Both the position numbers and the translations under genes were made by a program. A stretch of 64,000 nucleotides of DNA. Source: Phytohabitans aurantiacus. Its GTDB lineage: Bacteria > Actinomycetota > Actinomycetes > Mycobacteriales > Micromonosporaceae. Positions 18,039 to 27,483 of this stretch are shown here, piece by piece (position 1 is the first letter of the stretch; every line of letters begins with the position of its first letter). The stretch spans positions 1-64,000 of the forward strand of contig NZ_BSDI01000040.1 of NCBI RefSeq assembly GCF_027923225.1, read 5' to 3'. The notes beneath the pieces were generated by a model, which saw only the letters and a program-made list of their open reading frames with translations, made no database searches and was not told the origin of the DNA.

Positions 18039-18617
18039 TCAGTCAGCGGGCACCGGGGTCAGGAGCCGTCCGCCGGTCAACCCGGCGACGAGGGTCCATG
18101 CGTCGGTAGCCACACCGAGCCGGTGCCGGTAGGCGTACACGGCCGCGGCGAGGGCATTCACCGCGTCGCCGAGGACGGTGGGCTGTGGATGCAGGTCGGC
18201 GACCAGTTCCGGGCACAGGCGGGCGAGGTGCGTGACCGCTATGCGGCGCAGCCACTCGGCGTGATCGCCGCGGACCCGCCGCAGCCAGCGGCGCACGGTG
18301 GCGGCCGGACGGTCCAGGTCAGCGGCGATGCCTCGGTGTCCCCGACCGGTGGCGTTGGCTGCCAGTGCGGCTCCGACGACCTCGGCGGCGTCGCCACAGC
18401 GGGGCAGGCACCAGGCTGGCAGTAGCACCTGGGTGGTATGGCAGGACGAGCAGCGGGTCCGTCGGGGCCGCACCGGCTCGCTGGTGCCGTCCAGGCGGCG
18501 GACCGTCCGGACCGGAGCCCACGCCCAGGGGCGTAGCACGCCACCGCAGTGGGGGCAGGCCAGCCGGCCGCCGGCGAGGTCGCGGGCGGCCTGGTCGACG
18601 TCCAACACCATGATCAC
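18039..18617 (-). CDS. DUF6431-like helix-turn-helix protein of a transposon
   Basis: About 192 aa (GTG at 18617; ATG at 18611 is an alternative). The N-terminal zinc ribbon has CPHCGG and CSSCH pairs, and the central helix-turn-helix reads GHRGIAADLDRPAATVRRWLRR. This resembles the DUF6431 protein that usually precedes a DDE transposase in Streptomyces-type insertion elements. No transposase is found on either side, so it is probably a stranded remnant. It is the only insertion-element trace inside the island. Confidence 0.6.
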   Translation of the reverse strand: MIMVLDVDQAARDLAGGRLACPHCGGVLRPWAWAPVRTVRRLDGTSEPVRPRRTRCSSCHTTQVLLPAWCLPRCGDAAEVVGAALAANATGRGHRGIAADLDRPAATVRRWLRRVRGDHAEWLRRIAVTHLARLCPELVADLHPQPTVLGDAVNALAAAVYAYRHRLGVATDAWTLVAGLTGGRLLTPVPAD

Positions 18618-18972
18618 GGCCGGTGGCTCCGGGCATGAGAGTGAGCATTGACCTAACGGGCCGGCCAGCCAAGGGGTCACGTCGCGTTGCTACACCGTCG
18701 CCGGCATCGTCCACTTCAGACGGTTTCGATCGATCGGGCTCGCCGTCACGATGAGCACGACGGGTTCCCGCGTTCGCAGCACCCGGTTCGTGTTGGACCG
18801 GTTCCTGTTCACCGTGTCGCCGCGCCGGAGGTCCATCGGCGTACCCGGTTATCCACGGAACGTGCTCACCGGCAGTGTCGCTCGGTCCTCATCCACAGAG
18901 TCGCCGAACACCCCGAGCCGGCACCGCCCAGCACTGGCCCGCCGACGCGGGATCCCTACGCCCCGCACCACC

Positions 18973-19200
18973 ATGGAGGTCACGCTCCGGGTAGACGATG
19001 TGGACGTCGACGCACCGTCGGTCGACTCGCTACCCGACGAGACGAACGTCACGGTGCTCAGCCAGACCAGCGGCACCACCGTGACCGGCACATACGGCAC
19101 CAGCGCCATCTGGGACCGCATCGGCCCCAGCCGGTACGTCGCCGACGGCTACCTGCACACCGGATACGACGGCTACATCCCCGGGCTGCCGCGCGGCTGA
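18973..19200 (+). pseudogene. fragment: C-terminal SH3-like domain of a secreted protein
   Basis: The last ~50 codons (TSGTTVTGTYGTSAIWDRIG ... GYLHTGYDGYIPG) match the C-terminal SH3-like repeat of actinomycete secreted peptidoglycan hydrolases. No signal peptide or catalytic domain precedes it. The frame is open to 18751, but that part is Arg/Ser-rich and unlike the family. Most likely a truncated relic next to the transposon gene. Confidence 0.55.
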
Positions 19201-19454
19201 GCCTCGGGAGCCGGGTAGGCCGCACCCACCCACCCACCCACCCGGCCCCGGACCGTACCGCAGCACGAGACTCTGCCGACCGACCGTCACGTGGTTCAGT
19301 CGCGTGGATCGAGGAAGAGGCCGCTGGCGTCAATTGCCTGTCGCTCAAGCGTTGGCGTCCTGCGCATAGCCGACCTTTTGCTCGACGATCACCTGGCAGA
19401 GATATGGACGGCCCAGCTCCTCACCGCAGGGCTGCGGTCGAGGATACAAATAGC
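19201..19454. other. intergenic region with a short CCCA repeat
   Basis: About 250 bp between the SH3 relic and the convergent Lon/WD40 gene. It contains a tandem CCCA tract around 19224-19243 and no gene. No clear terminator hairpin is visible, although two convergent units meet here. Confidence 0.4.
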
Positions 19455-22400
19455 CTATTTCGGACAGATGTTGACGTACGGTAACTCCGCAGCGTATCGC
19501 CGCCAGTCTTGGACACTCAAGCTGCCGCGCGCGACCTGGCAAGCACGGTCGACCGGGTTGGCCGCGATATTCGCCAGCTCCGTGATGTCCCAGAGCAGCG
19601 CGTCACCGTCTGCACTTCCGGTCAGCGCAATACCCCCGTTTCCTAGGAGCATCGCGGAGAGCACCGGCCCGAGATGACCGGCCAGCGGCGTGAGCAGCTG
19701 CGGGCGGCTTGGGTCGATGAGGTTCCAGACCTTGACGACGCCGTCCCCGCCGGCGGTCAGCGCCAATCGGCCATTAGCGCTGAGGGCAACGGCCTGGACC
19801 GGCTCCTTGTGGCCGCCAAGCGCGGGCTGCTGATACGGATGGGCGGGGTCACCAATGTCCCACATCTCCGCGAGAAGGCGTGTGTCCCGACTGATCAGAA
19901 CGGTGTCGTTCGCCGGGTTGAACGCCACCGAAGTGATCTTGCCAGAACCCGGTACGGTGCCGATGGATCGCGGGCGGGCCGGGTCCGCCACCTCCCAGAT
20001 CCTCGCCGTACCGCCATCGGCAGTCAGCAGGTAGGTGCTGCCGGTGGCAGCGGTGCGTCGGATCGCTACGCGCGTGGCGTGGCCGTTCGCGGGGATGCCG
20101 CCGAGCCGAAGGGGTCTATTCGGTTTTGACACGTCCCACAAACCGACCTCGACATCTCCTGATAGCACCAGGATGTCGCGGTCCGGGCTGAACGCCGCAG
20201 CGTACACCGACTGATTTCGGTCTCTGATGGGGTCGAACGACCGTGGCGCGGCGGGGTCGGACACGTCCCAGAGCACCGGGTCGGCGTTCTGACTACCGAC
20301 AAGAGCCAGGGTGCCCTTGGCGTTGAGCGCGAACGCCTTCACCGGAGCCCGCCCGCGGCCGTTGAGGCTGCCCAGCCGGCGTGGCCGGTGGAGGTTGGCG
20401 AGGCCCCACACCACGGCCTCGCCCTCGGCGTCGAGGGTGAAGGCACCGCCCGCCGATGGCGTACCGGCTACAGCCACGACGTCACTGCGTTCCTTGGCCT
20501 GGAAGACCTTGGCGCCTGCAAGGGGTCGCACCGTGAAGTCTTGGTGGGCGAGGTTCCATAGGATCGTCCGACCGTCCCGTCCTACCGTCATTGCCAAGGC
20601 ACCATCCGGGCTCAGCGCCGTGCCCACGATCGCATCGGTGTGCCCGTCGAAGACAGCTCTGGGCCGGTACTCGCCCAGCCCAGCGTTGTAGCTGAATTGC
20701 CACACCGTCGCGATGCCGCTCGGGCTGCCGCTGATGGCCGTGCGCCCACCTGGCGTCATCGAAATCGATCCCACCGGTTCCTTCCTTCCCACCGGCGCCA
20801 GTTCGTACGTCCTCTTCGGCTTCAGGCGGTTGTCCATCGCCAACATCACCGCCTTGTCTTCGGTCCGTACGAGCGCGATCTCGTCTCGATCTCGCTTGGC
20901 GTGCGCCATTTCCTGGTACGCCATACCCGGATCGGGTCCGCGCAGGAGGGCGGGGCTGTGCCGCGCGATCAGCTCCCACACCGCGGTGCCGCGGTCTGTG
21001 CCCACATAGAGTGTGTGGTCGTCCGCACCAAGCGCCAGCCACGAGATCGTCGGCGCGAGCCGCGACGTCTTCTGGACGGTGATCCGACCATCCTGCGCGG
21101 TCCAGATGGTGGCCATCCCGTCCTGCCACGCGATGACCCCCGACCGTCCACCGCTGAAGAAGGCTGCGGCGCGCGGTGCGATGTGGGGACGGTCCAGAGC
21201 CGTCGCGTCCACTCCCTGGAGGGCGTTGGACGGATCCCAGAGTTCGATGGTCCCGTCGGCATGGCCTGCCATGACGAAGCCGCCATCCCGGCCCGCTTCT
21301 GTAAACACCGATGCAGTCTTCGACGAAGCCAGCACTTTAGGGCGCGCGCGGTCCCGGACGTTCCAGAGCCTCACGCCGGATGGACCGCCCGCCACGGCGA
21401 CGTCGTTGCCCAGAGCCACCGTCTCTACGCCTCCCTCGTCGTCGAGCACCGTGGAATCCTCCCGCACGGTGAGGGCGGTGAGGAGGCTGGCCTTCGTGGT
21501 CGGCCCGTCGTTGACCGCTACCGCCGCGATCGCCAATTTCAACGCGGTCATCGGTTGGCTCTCGCGCAGTGATTCCGCCGCCATGAGCATCTCGGTCGCG
21601 ATGTTCTTCCTCTGCTCGCGCTTTTGCTCCTCTCGCGCGGCCGTGGACTCCGTGCCAAGGCGATCCAGCTTCTGCTCCACGACGGCGCCACCGGCTACGA
21701 GCAGTAGCGCGCCCGCTCCGGCCATGATGCGGGTGGCCAACCACCGCTTGGCCTTTCGCCGGGCCTGGCTGATATTGCCGACGAAGCTCATCTTCAGCCC
21801 ATCGGGCTTCGTCCGGCACGCGTCCCGGTTGGGCAGGGGGGCGACCACTCGCCAGTTGTTCCGGTGGGCCGCCTCGAGCTTCCGGTCCAGACCGCCGACG
21901 GCTCCGACGGAGCCGTCGGCCCCGACCGTGCCGGTAATCGCACTGCGCGAGCGCACCACGTGTACCCGGGACCATCCGCGCAAGGACTCACACAGGGCGA
22001 CCGCGAACGCTGCCCCCAGCGAGTCGCCTTCGATCCGCCATTGCCTCTCGCCCTCCACTGAGGTAACCGACCACAGCACGCACGGCGGGTCGGCGCGGCC
22101 ACGCGTCGCATACGTCCATGCCGCGGTCAACGCGTCGACGAAACCCCGATCCGCTTGGAAGAAGGTCATCGTCCTGGGATCCGGATAGAGGCCTGACGGG
22201 CCGCCGGGCAGCACGGACACGCGTAGTGTGCCGGTCTTGCCCATGGGCTCTTCTCCTCGGTGATCGAAGAGGACCCGTACCTGGCGCACGCATCTTTCCG
22301 TCACAGGCAGGCCAGCCAGCATCGCCGCTTGGAGGGCCAGGAAGGCGCGGGTGTGGTCACCGGCGGAGCGATCGATCATGCTAAGCACATCGCGAAGCCC

Positions 22401-22847
22401 AGGATGGGAACATCTGGACAACATCCGCTGGGCGCTGGGCGTCACCGGCATTCGGGGCAGCGGGTTCGCGGCCGACCAGTGGGTCAGCGCACGTGCAAGT
22501 GGCGCGGAGCGATCGTCCGGCGGTAGGCCGATGAGCGCCGCCCCTACACCGGCGAGGACGCGTGCGGCCTGTACCGCCGCCTCGCCGCGGCCGGCAAGGG
22601 CTCCGAACGTCGCGCGGTCCTTTCCCTCGTACCACTCCAGGAGCCGATCCGACCGTGTGGCGACGGCCTCGACGCAGACGCGCCACCAGAGCTGCTGATC
22701 GACGAGCCGATCGGCGAGCCCACGGGGGGTAATCCCATTACTCCCGTGGTCCTCGCTCTCCATCCGGTGCACGGTGTCGTCGAGTTCCACCATGGCTGAG
22801 GGCTCCGTTGCGGATCCCGGGGAGCGACGTCCTTTAAGAAGGGTCAT
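19455..22847 (-). CDS. membrane protein with Lon-like Ser-Lys protease domain and WD40 propellers
   Basis: 1130 aa. Residues 1-195 are mostly helical. Residues ~205-345 resemble the Lon (S16) proteolytic fold: GDSLGAA matches the GxSxG nucleophile site (Ser276), and GAVGGLDRKLEAAH matches Lon's VGGLKEKLLAAH, placing Lys323 at the catalytic lysine, 47 residues after the serine (43 in E. coli Lon). A membrane helix at ~374-390, preceded by Arg/Lys, suggests N-inside topology. A short coiled coil and about a dozen WD40-like blades follow, presumably outside the cell. No Lon AAA+ domain is present. The ATG at 22847 overlaps the upstream stop (ATGA). Last gene of the MoxR operon. Confidence 0.8.
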   Translation of the reverse strand: MTLLKGRRSPGSATEPSAMVELDDTVHRMESEDHGSNGITPRGLADRLVDQQLWWRVCVEAVATRSDRLLEWYEGKDRATFGALAGRGEAAVQAARVLAGVGAALIGLPPDDRSAPLARALTHWSAANPLPRMPVTPSAQRMLSRCSHPGLRDVLSMIDRSAGDHTRAFLALQAAMLAGLPVTERCVRQVRVLFDHRGEEPMGKTGTLRVSVLPGGPSGLYPDPRTMTFFQADRGFVDALTAAWTYATRGRADPPCVLWSVTSVEGERQWRIEGDSLGAAFAVALCESLRGWSRVHVVRSRSAITGTVGADGSVGAVGGLDRKLEAAHRNNWRVVAPLPNRDACRTKPDGLKMSFVGNISQARRKAKRWLATRIMAGAGALLLVAGGAVVEQKLDRLGTESTAAREEQKREQRKNIATEMLMAAESLRESQPMTALKLAIAAVAVNDGPTTKASLLTALTVREDSTVLDDEGGVETVALGNDVAVAGGPSGVRLWNVRDRARPKVLASSKTASVFTEAGRDGGFVMAGHADGTIELWDPSNALQGVDATALDRPHIAPRAAAFFSGGRSGVIAWQDGMATIWTAQDGRITVQKTSRLAPTISWLALGADDHTLYVGTDRGTAVWELIARHSPALLRGPDPGMAYQEMAHAKRDRDEIALVRTEDKAVMLAMDNRLKPKRTYELAPVGRKEPVGSISMTPGGRTAISGSPSGIATVWQFSYNAGLGEYRPRAVFDGHTDAIVGTALSPDGALAMTVGRDGRTILWNLAHQDFTVRPLAGAKVFQAKERSDVVAVAGTPSAGGAFTLDAEGEAVVWGLANLHRPRRLGSLNGRGRAPVKAFALNAKGTLALVGSQNADPVLWDVSDPAAPRSFDPIRDRNQSVYAAAFSPDRDILVLSGDVEVGLWDVSKPNRPLRLGGIPANGHATRVAIRRTAATGSTYLLTADGGTARIWEVADPARPRSIGTVPGSGKITSVAFNPANDTVLISRDTRLLAEMWDIGDPAHPYQQPALGGHKEPVQAVALSANGRLALTAGGDGVVKVWNLIDPSRPQLLTPLAGHLGPVLSAMLLGNGGIALTGSADGDALLWDITELANIAANPVDRACQVARGSLSVQDWRRYAAELPYVNICPK

Positions 22848-24805
22848 CGGCGCGTCTCGTTCGTGATGGTGTCCTCGATCGTTGCCCGTTGTGCCCGTGG
22901 GGCCAGTGCGGCGACGGCCAACCAGGCCTCCGCCGTACCGTCCGACTCCGCCGCGCGTATCGACGGGGGAATAAGCGCATCCCATGCGGGCAGGTCCATA
23001 ACGTCGACGTCGGGAGCGCAGTGCCAAGGTGCCTCAGGATCGAAGCCAGCTAGCGGCAGGTACGACGAGGCATAGCGGAGTGTCCCCTGTCGGAGCGGCA
23101 CGAGTAGCACTGTTGTGTCGCCGTCACGGCGGCTGTACTCGAGGATCGTCAGACCCACGCCCGACGGCGGCCGAGCCATGACCTCAACCCCGTAGGCGTT
23201 GCCCTTGCGGAAAAGTACATAGCCTCCGCGGCCGCCGGGCCCAACCACGTGCAGCACGTCCCTATGACCGTGGAGCGAGTGGGCCAGGCTGATCCCCTGC
23301 CGGTCAGGGAGCGGGAGCCCGACAGTCGGCGAGGTGAGCCGGGGTTGGACCGGCCGATCGGGTGCGCTCAGCCGCCATCGCCCCGCGGGAACGCTCGTGA
23401 ACGTGGCATGGCCAGACGCGCCGAATATGGACAGGTAATGGTGGCTTTCGTCGACGCAGAGGCTTACCGTGTCGCCGTCGAGGCGCCCGCTTGACGACGT
23501 GCCGTCCGAAATCGATATTTCGACGTCGAGGCGGCCATCGGCGCGGGCCAGTGCGCTGGTGCTCACCTTGAGGCCGGCGACGGGGATAACGGCATGCATC
23601 GACGTCGCGCCGAAGCCGCGATCGGCGAGGCCATCCGCGGCTTGGGCGAGGATCCGTCGCAGAGCCCCCCGATTTCTCCCACGGGACGGCGGCCGGCGCG
23701 GCACCGTCGGCGGTGACAGCGAATCGGCCGGTGTGGCCACGACTAGCGGGGCGCGGGGAAGGCGGATTCGAGGCGGTCCCTCCCCCGGGGCGAGCGGGTC
23801 GTCGTCGGGTGTCCGCGGGTCGAGCGGGTAGCTGGTGAGCGCGCCTTCGAGGAGGGTGCCGGCGTACGCGTTCCAGCGCGCCGCCGTTTCGGGCATCCGC
23901 GCCGCCTCCGGCAGGCGGTCGAGGAGCGCTGCCAGCAGGTGTACGCCTTCCGCGACCACAGGCGGCCCGAGAGTGGCAGCGCGCCGCACGGCCGGCACCA
24001 CTGCGGCCGCGTGGTACCCGTGATCCCGAGCCACCTGCGCCGCGCCGAGTACCGCAACGTCGGCTGACGCGGGGTAGTTGTCTTCGAGCGCGGAGATCCA
24101 GGCCCGTGCCCGCCCGTCCCGTAGACGGAGAAGGTGATACCCGACCACGATGTCCAGCAGTGGTCGGCTGCCATCCGGCACCGCGAGGCCGGCGGGCCCT
24201 TCTCCCACGACTGCCGCGAGCGCCACATTGTCGCCGAGCCAGAGATAGCCCAGCAGCGTCGCCTCGGTGCTCGGTGCGATGTTGACGTCGAGGTGATCGG
24301 CGCCGTGGCGGACGGAATGGGTCAGTCGCAGCGGCAGCCAGTCGGGCACGACCGTGAGAATGCTCGTCGTGCTGTCAGCGCCGAACTGGAGGGCGGTGCC
24401 GTGCCCGCCGGTGCCGGCCTGGGTCAGTTCGACGCTGCCTCCGGCGGGAACCTCCAGCGAAACGGGCTGTTCCGGCTTCCATGTCGCGTTCGCTATTCGC
24501 CACCACCGCGTCCACACCTGAACACGTTCAGCCGCTATGGCTGCCTCCGGTGGCTGCCGTCTCAGCCGGATCAAGGCAGGGGCGCCACCTTTTGGTACGT
24601 CCAGCACGACGCTGATCGGCTCGCCGGAGGGAAACCGTCCCCGGACGAAGTAGCGGCCCGGCTCCAGAGGCACCTCGGTGACCTCGCCTACCCGCACGCT
24701 CGCCCAGGCCACGGTGCCGAGGCCGACGTCCGACACCTCGACTGCGGCGGCCACCGCACCGGCGGGCAGGTCACTGCCGTCGTACGTTATACCCGTGGCG
24801 GTCAT
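22844..24805 (-). CDS. protein of unknown function in the MoxR-Lon operon
   Basis: 653 aa with no signal peptide or membrane helix. The N-terminal ~90 residues look like an Ig/carboxypeptidase-regulatory beta domain (LEPGRYFVRG), and residues ~90-230 are also beta-rich. A helical repeat region (~230-330), a Pro/Arg-rich linker (~360-385) and a second beta-rich half follow. The family is not recognised. The ATG at 24805 has AGAAGGGA upstream, and the stop overlaps the Lon/WD40 start by 4 bp, so the two are translationally coupled and may act together. It could be an adaptor between the secreted components and the protease, but that is speculation. Confidence 0.6.
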   Translation of the reverse strand: MTATGITYDGSDLPAGAVAAAVEVSDVGLGTVAWASVRVGEVTEVPLEPGRYFVRGRFPSGEPISVVLDVPKGGAPALIRLRRQPPEAAIAAERVQVWTRWWRIANATWKPEQPVSLEVPAGGSVELTQAGTGGHGTALQFGADSTTSILTVVPDWLPLRLTHSVRHGADHLDVNIAPSTEATLLGYLWLGDNVALAAVVGEGPAGLAVPDGSRPLLDIVVGYHLLRLRDGRARAWISALEDNYPASADVAVLGAAQVARDHGYHAAAVVPAVRRAATLGPPVVAEGVHLLAALLDRLPEAARMPETAARWNAYAGTLLEGALTSYPLDPRTPDDDPLAPGEGPPRIRLPRAPLVVATPADSLSPPTVPRRPPSRGRNRGALRRILAQAADGLADRGFGATSMHAVIPVAGLKVSTSALARADGRLDVEISISDGTSSSGRLDGDTVSLCVDESHHYLSIFGASGHATFTSVPAGRWRLSAPDRPVQPRLTSPTVGLPLPDRQGISLAHSLHGHRDVLHVVGPGGRGGYVLFRKGNAYGVEVMARPPSGVGLTILEYSRRDGDTTVLLVPLRQGTLRYASSYLPLAGFDPEAPWHCAPDVDVMDLPAWDALIPPSIRAAESDGTAEAWLAVAALAPRAQRATIEDTITNETRR

Positions 24806-24828
24806 CGTCGATCCCTTCTCAGCGTGGC

Positions 24829-27483
24829 TCAGCCACAGTCGACCCCCACGCACCCACGCGGATCGCCTTGAGACGTGTTGCCCCGCCCGTCGATAACCGC
24901 ACCGTTGCGGATCTCGATGCCGCAGTCACCATTGGACCTCGATGTGTTGTCACGGATCACAAAAATGGGCTCGCCAGCCTCGATATCCACGTGCAGTCCG
25001 TCGTTGACGGGCCCTGGGGCGCCTCGGCCGTTCGCCGTGAATGTGTTGTTGGCGATGGTCACCGGTCCGTCCCGTTCTCCGCTCGGGGCCTGAATGAAGA
25101 TTCCGGCCTTGCGGTTTCCGCTGAATGTATTGCGTCTGAGCGTCAGGCCGGCGGCTTCGTTGAGCGGTCCTGTAATCGAGACACCGATATCGTTGCGTTC
25201 GAACTGGTTGTCCTCGATGAGGGTGCCCGCTTCACTGGCGGCCAGTTGAAGGTCGATCGCGACCGTCGCACCCTCGAACCGGTTGCGCTGATAGACGTTG
25301 TCGAGAGAGTTTCCGAAGTGGGTAATCTTGCTCCGGACGAACTCGTTGTCCGCGAACACGGCGTCGTCGTGCAGGAATACCGACACGGCTACGTCGACGA
25401 ACGTGCTGCGGGTGACCTGCGTCCCCGCGAACTCTTCGACCCGGAACCTGCCCCCGGTGATGGTGCTGTCGTTGACGACCGGAAATATGGCGCTGCTGAA
25501 GTGCATTCCGCCACGGACGTCCACGTCCGCCACCACGGGGTTGCTGGATCCGCTGAACTCAACGGCGAACGGGGGCTGGGCCCATACCTCGGATCCGCGG
25601 AGTTCGGCACCCGGCGATTGGGCGATATTCAGGTGACCGTTGAGCGTGACGTCCTCTACGCGGGCGCCAGGCACGCGCTCGAATCCGACCCCGCCAAAAA
25701 CCGTGCCGTTCCGAACGACGACGTTCTCGGTGGGGTTCTCCAGGGAGAGCGGCCGTGCCTCGATGGCCACGCGGGTCGAGCGGAGTGTGTGGCCGTTGAG
25801 GTCGATGACGACGTCGCCGCCGATCACTCGGATCGCCGGGCTGGTTTCGCCGCAGTCGAGATCGGCACGCAGCACCACACTGACCGAGATCCGATCCCCG
25901 CACCGTACCTGCGGCGACGGCACGGCGACTGTCAGCGCGGTGGACTGCTCCGCCCGGCCCGGGCCGGCAACGACCACCAAGGTGACCCGGTAGGTACCCG
26001 GCGCATCGAAGACGTGGTCGAACTCGCCGTTGGCGGAACTCACCTCCGCCGTGCCGTCGGGATCCCGCACTACGCTCCACTGCCAGGTGTCGGGTGTCCC
26101 GGTGACGTCGGCGGCGAAGTGCACCTCCTGACCGGCTTCGGGGGTACGCGGTGTGATCCGTAGGCGCTGGATCCTCAGGTCGCCGCCCGGGCTGGGTGAG
26201 CCCGAAGGGCTCGGTGTGAGCCGCTGGGTGCCGACGGGGCTGGGCGTCGGCGTCCGCTCGGGGTCCGATGTGGGCTCGGATTTCGGGTTGTCTTTCGTGC
26301 GTTGGACGGTTGGCGTGGGTTTCGGCGGCTCGTACTTCTTGATTCGGCGTACCTGGCCGTCTGGCGCGATGACTCCCGCGTGCTCGCTGTTGGGATCGTT
26401 GTAGAAGACCAGCCCGTCCCGGGGGATCAGCTCGAACGGAACGTTCCTGTTGAAGAGCGGAACTGTCCGCGCAACCGCGCGGCTGGACAGGTCCACGATG
26501 GAGACGGTGTTGGACGAATGGTTCGGCACGTACGCGTGGTCACCAACCTCGACGGTTGGCCCGAGCTCGTCGCCGCCCACGCCGACAGAGACGGTGAAGT
26601 CACAGGCGCCGTTCTGGAAAGTACAGACGGTGAGGGCCGCGGTGGCCGGCTCGGCGATGAACAGGCGCTGCCGCGTCGGCGAGCCGGTGACGATGTGATC
26701 GTCCTTGACGTTGGTCAGCAGCGTCCGCCGCGTCCGTCCTGTCTCTGGGTCGAGGACACTCGCCAAGCCGGTTGCTCGGTCGAGCACGACCGGAAGTCCG
26801 GCGGTGACGTGCAGGCTCACGTCCTGTGTGGACCGAATGACCGGTCGGCGCAGGTTCTCCCGGAGCGAGCTGGTGGTGGCACCAAGGTGGGCGATTTGGC
26901 CGGTGGCGGGCTCGAGCGCCCATACCCCGTTCCCGGCGCTGGCCGTCGTCCGGTCGGTGCCGGCCACAGCGGCCGGACGCCCCAGCTGGCCCAGCGTTCG
27001 TGGCTCCGCCGCCTGCAGCAGGCGGCTGTGAGTATTGAACACGTAGAACGACGTCTCGGTGGCGTAGGCCACGATGCCGCCAGGGCTGCCGGGCAGCGGC
27101 GTGCCGGCGACGGTGTCCAGTGTGGCGCTGTCGACGACCGCCGCTCGGCCGCTTTTGTTGTCGATGGCATAGCCGAACCGGCCTTGTTGGAGGGCCGTGA
27201 ACTCGGTGCCCGGCGCCGCGACGGTTACGTCTGCGGCGACCTGGGCCGCAGCACCGTCGACCAGTGTCAGCTTGCCGATCGCCCTGGACGCGAGCCAGAC
27301 CGTGCCGGAGAGTACCCGGGGCTTGGTCGGCGGCAGGGTGTGCCGGAGCCCGACCAGGACGAGCGCCGCCAGGAGTGGCACCGCCGTCGCGGCGGCAAGG
27401 ATGGCACGGGTGCGGCGACTCGTCCCTCGGATGTGGATCCGGCGGACGGCACCAGCGGCAAGGTGCAGGGCACGGCGGGTCAC
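24829..27483 (-). CDS. membrane-anchored beta-propeller / PKD / right-handed beta-helix protein
   Basis: 884 aa. A basic start is followed by a single membrane anchor (about residues 28-46). Residues ~55-365 form a beta-propeller with YVTN/NHL-like strands (HAYVPNHSSNTVSIVDL), ~370-430 a Pro/Ser/Thr linker, ~440-525 a PKD domain (DAPGTYRVTLVV), and ~530-884 a right-handed beta-helix with NTF/NQF-type turns as in pectate lyase-like proteins. Topology implies an extracytoplasmic binding or structural role; catalytic residues cannot be assigned. The GTG at 27483 with AGGAGG upstream overlaps the transglutaminase stop (GTGA). 23 bp separate its stop from the next start. Confidence 0.75.
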   Translation of the reverse strand: MTRRALHLAAGAVRRIHIRGTSRRTRAILAAATAVPLLAALVLVGLRHTLPPTKPRVLSGTVWLASRAIGKLTLVDGAAAQVAADVTVAAPGTEFTALQQGRFGYAIDNKSGRAAVVDSATLDTVAGTPLPGSPGGIVAYATETSFYVFNTHSRLLQAAEPRTLGQLGRPAAVAGTDRTTASAGNGVWALEPATGQIAHLGATTSSLRENLRRPVIRSTQDVSLHVTAGLPVVLDRATGLASVLDPETGRTRRTLLTNVKDDHIVTGSPTRQRLFIAEPATAALTVCTFQNGACDFTVSVGVGGDELGPTVEVGDHAYVPNHSSNTVSIVDLSSRAVARTVPLFNRNVPFELIPRDGLVFYNDPNSEHAGVIAPDGQVRRIKKYEPPKPTPTVQRTKDNPKSEPTSDPERTPTPSPVGTQRLTPSPSGSPSPGGDLRIQRLRITPRTPEAGQEVHFAADVTGTPDTWQWSVVRDPDGTAEVSSANGEFDHVFDAPGTYRVTLVVVAGPGRAEQSTALTVAVPSPQVRCGDRISVSVVLRADLDCGETSPAIRVIGGDVVIDLNGHTLRSTRVAIEARPLSLENPTENVVVRNGTVFGGVGFERVPGARVEDVTLNGHLNIAQSPGAELRGSEVWAQPPFAVEFSGSSNPVVADVDVRGGMHFSSAIFPVVNDSTITGGRFRVEEFAGTQVTRSTFVDVAVSVFLHDDAVFADNEFVRSKITHFGNSLDNVYQRNRFEGATVAIDLQLAASEAGTLIEDNQFERNDIGVSITGPLNEAAGLTLRRNTFSGNRKAGIFIQAPSGERDGPVTIANNTFTANGRGAPGPVNDGLHVDIEAGEPIFVIRDNTSRSNGDCGIEIRNGAVIDGRGNTSQGDPRGCVGVDCG

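Noticed and set aside
22844..24805. Naming the 653-aa protein as a known MoxR-associated adaptor
   Set aside because: Position suggests it, but no domain signature supports a specific name.
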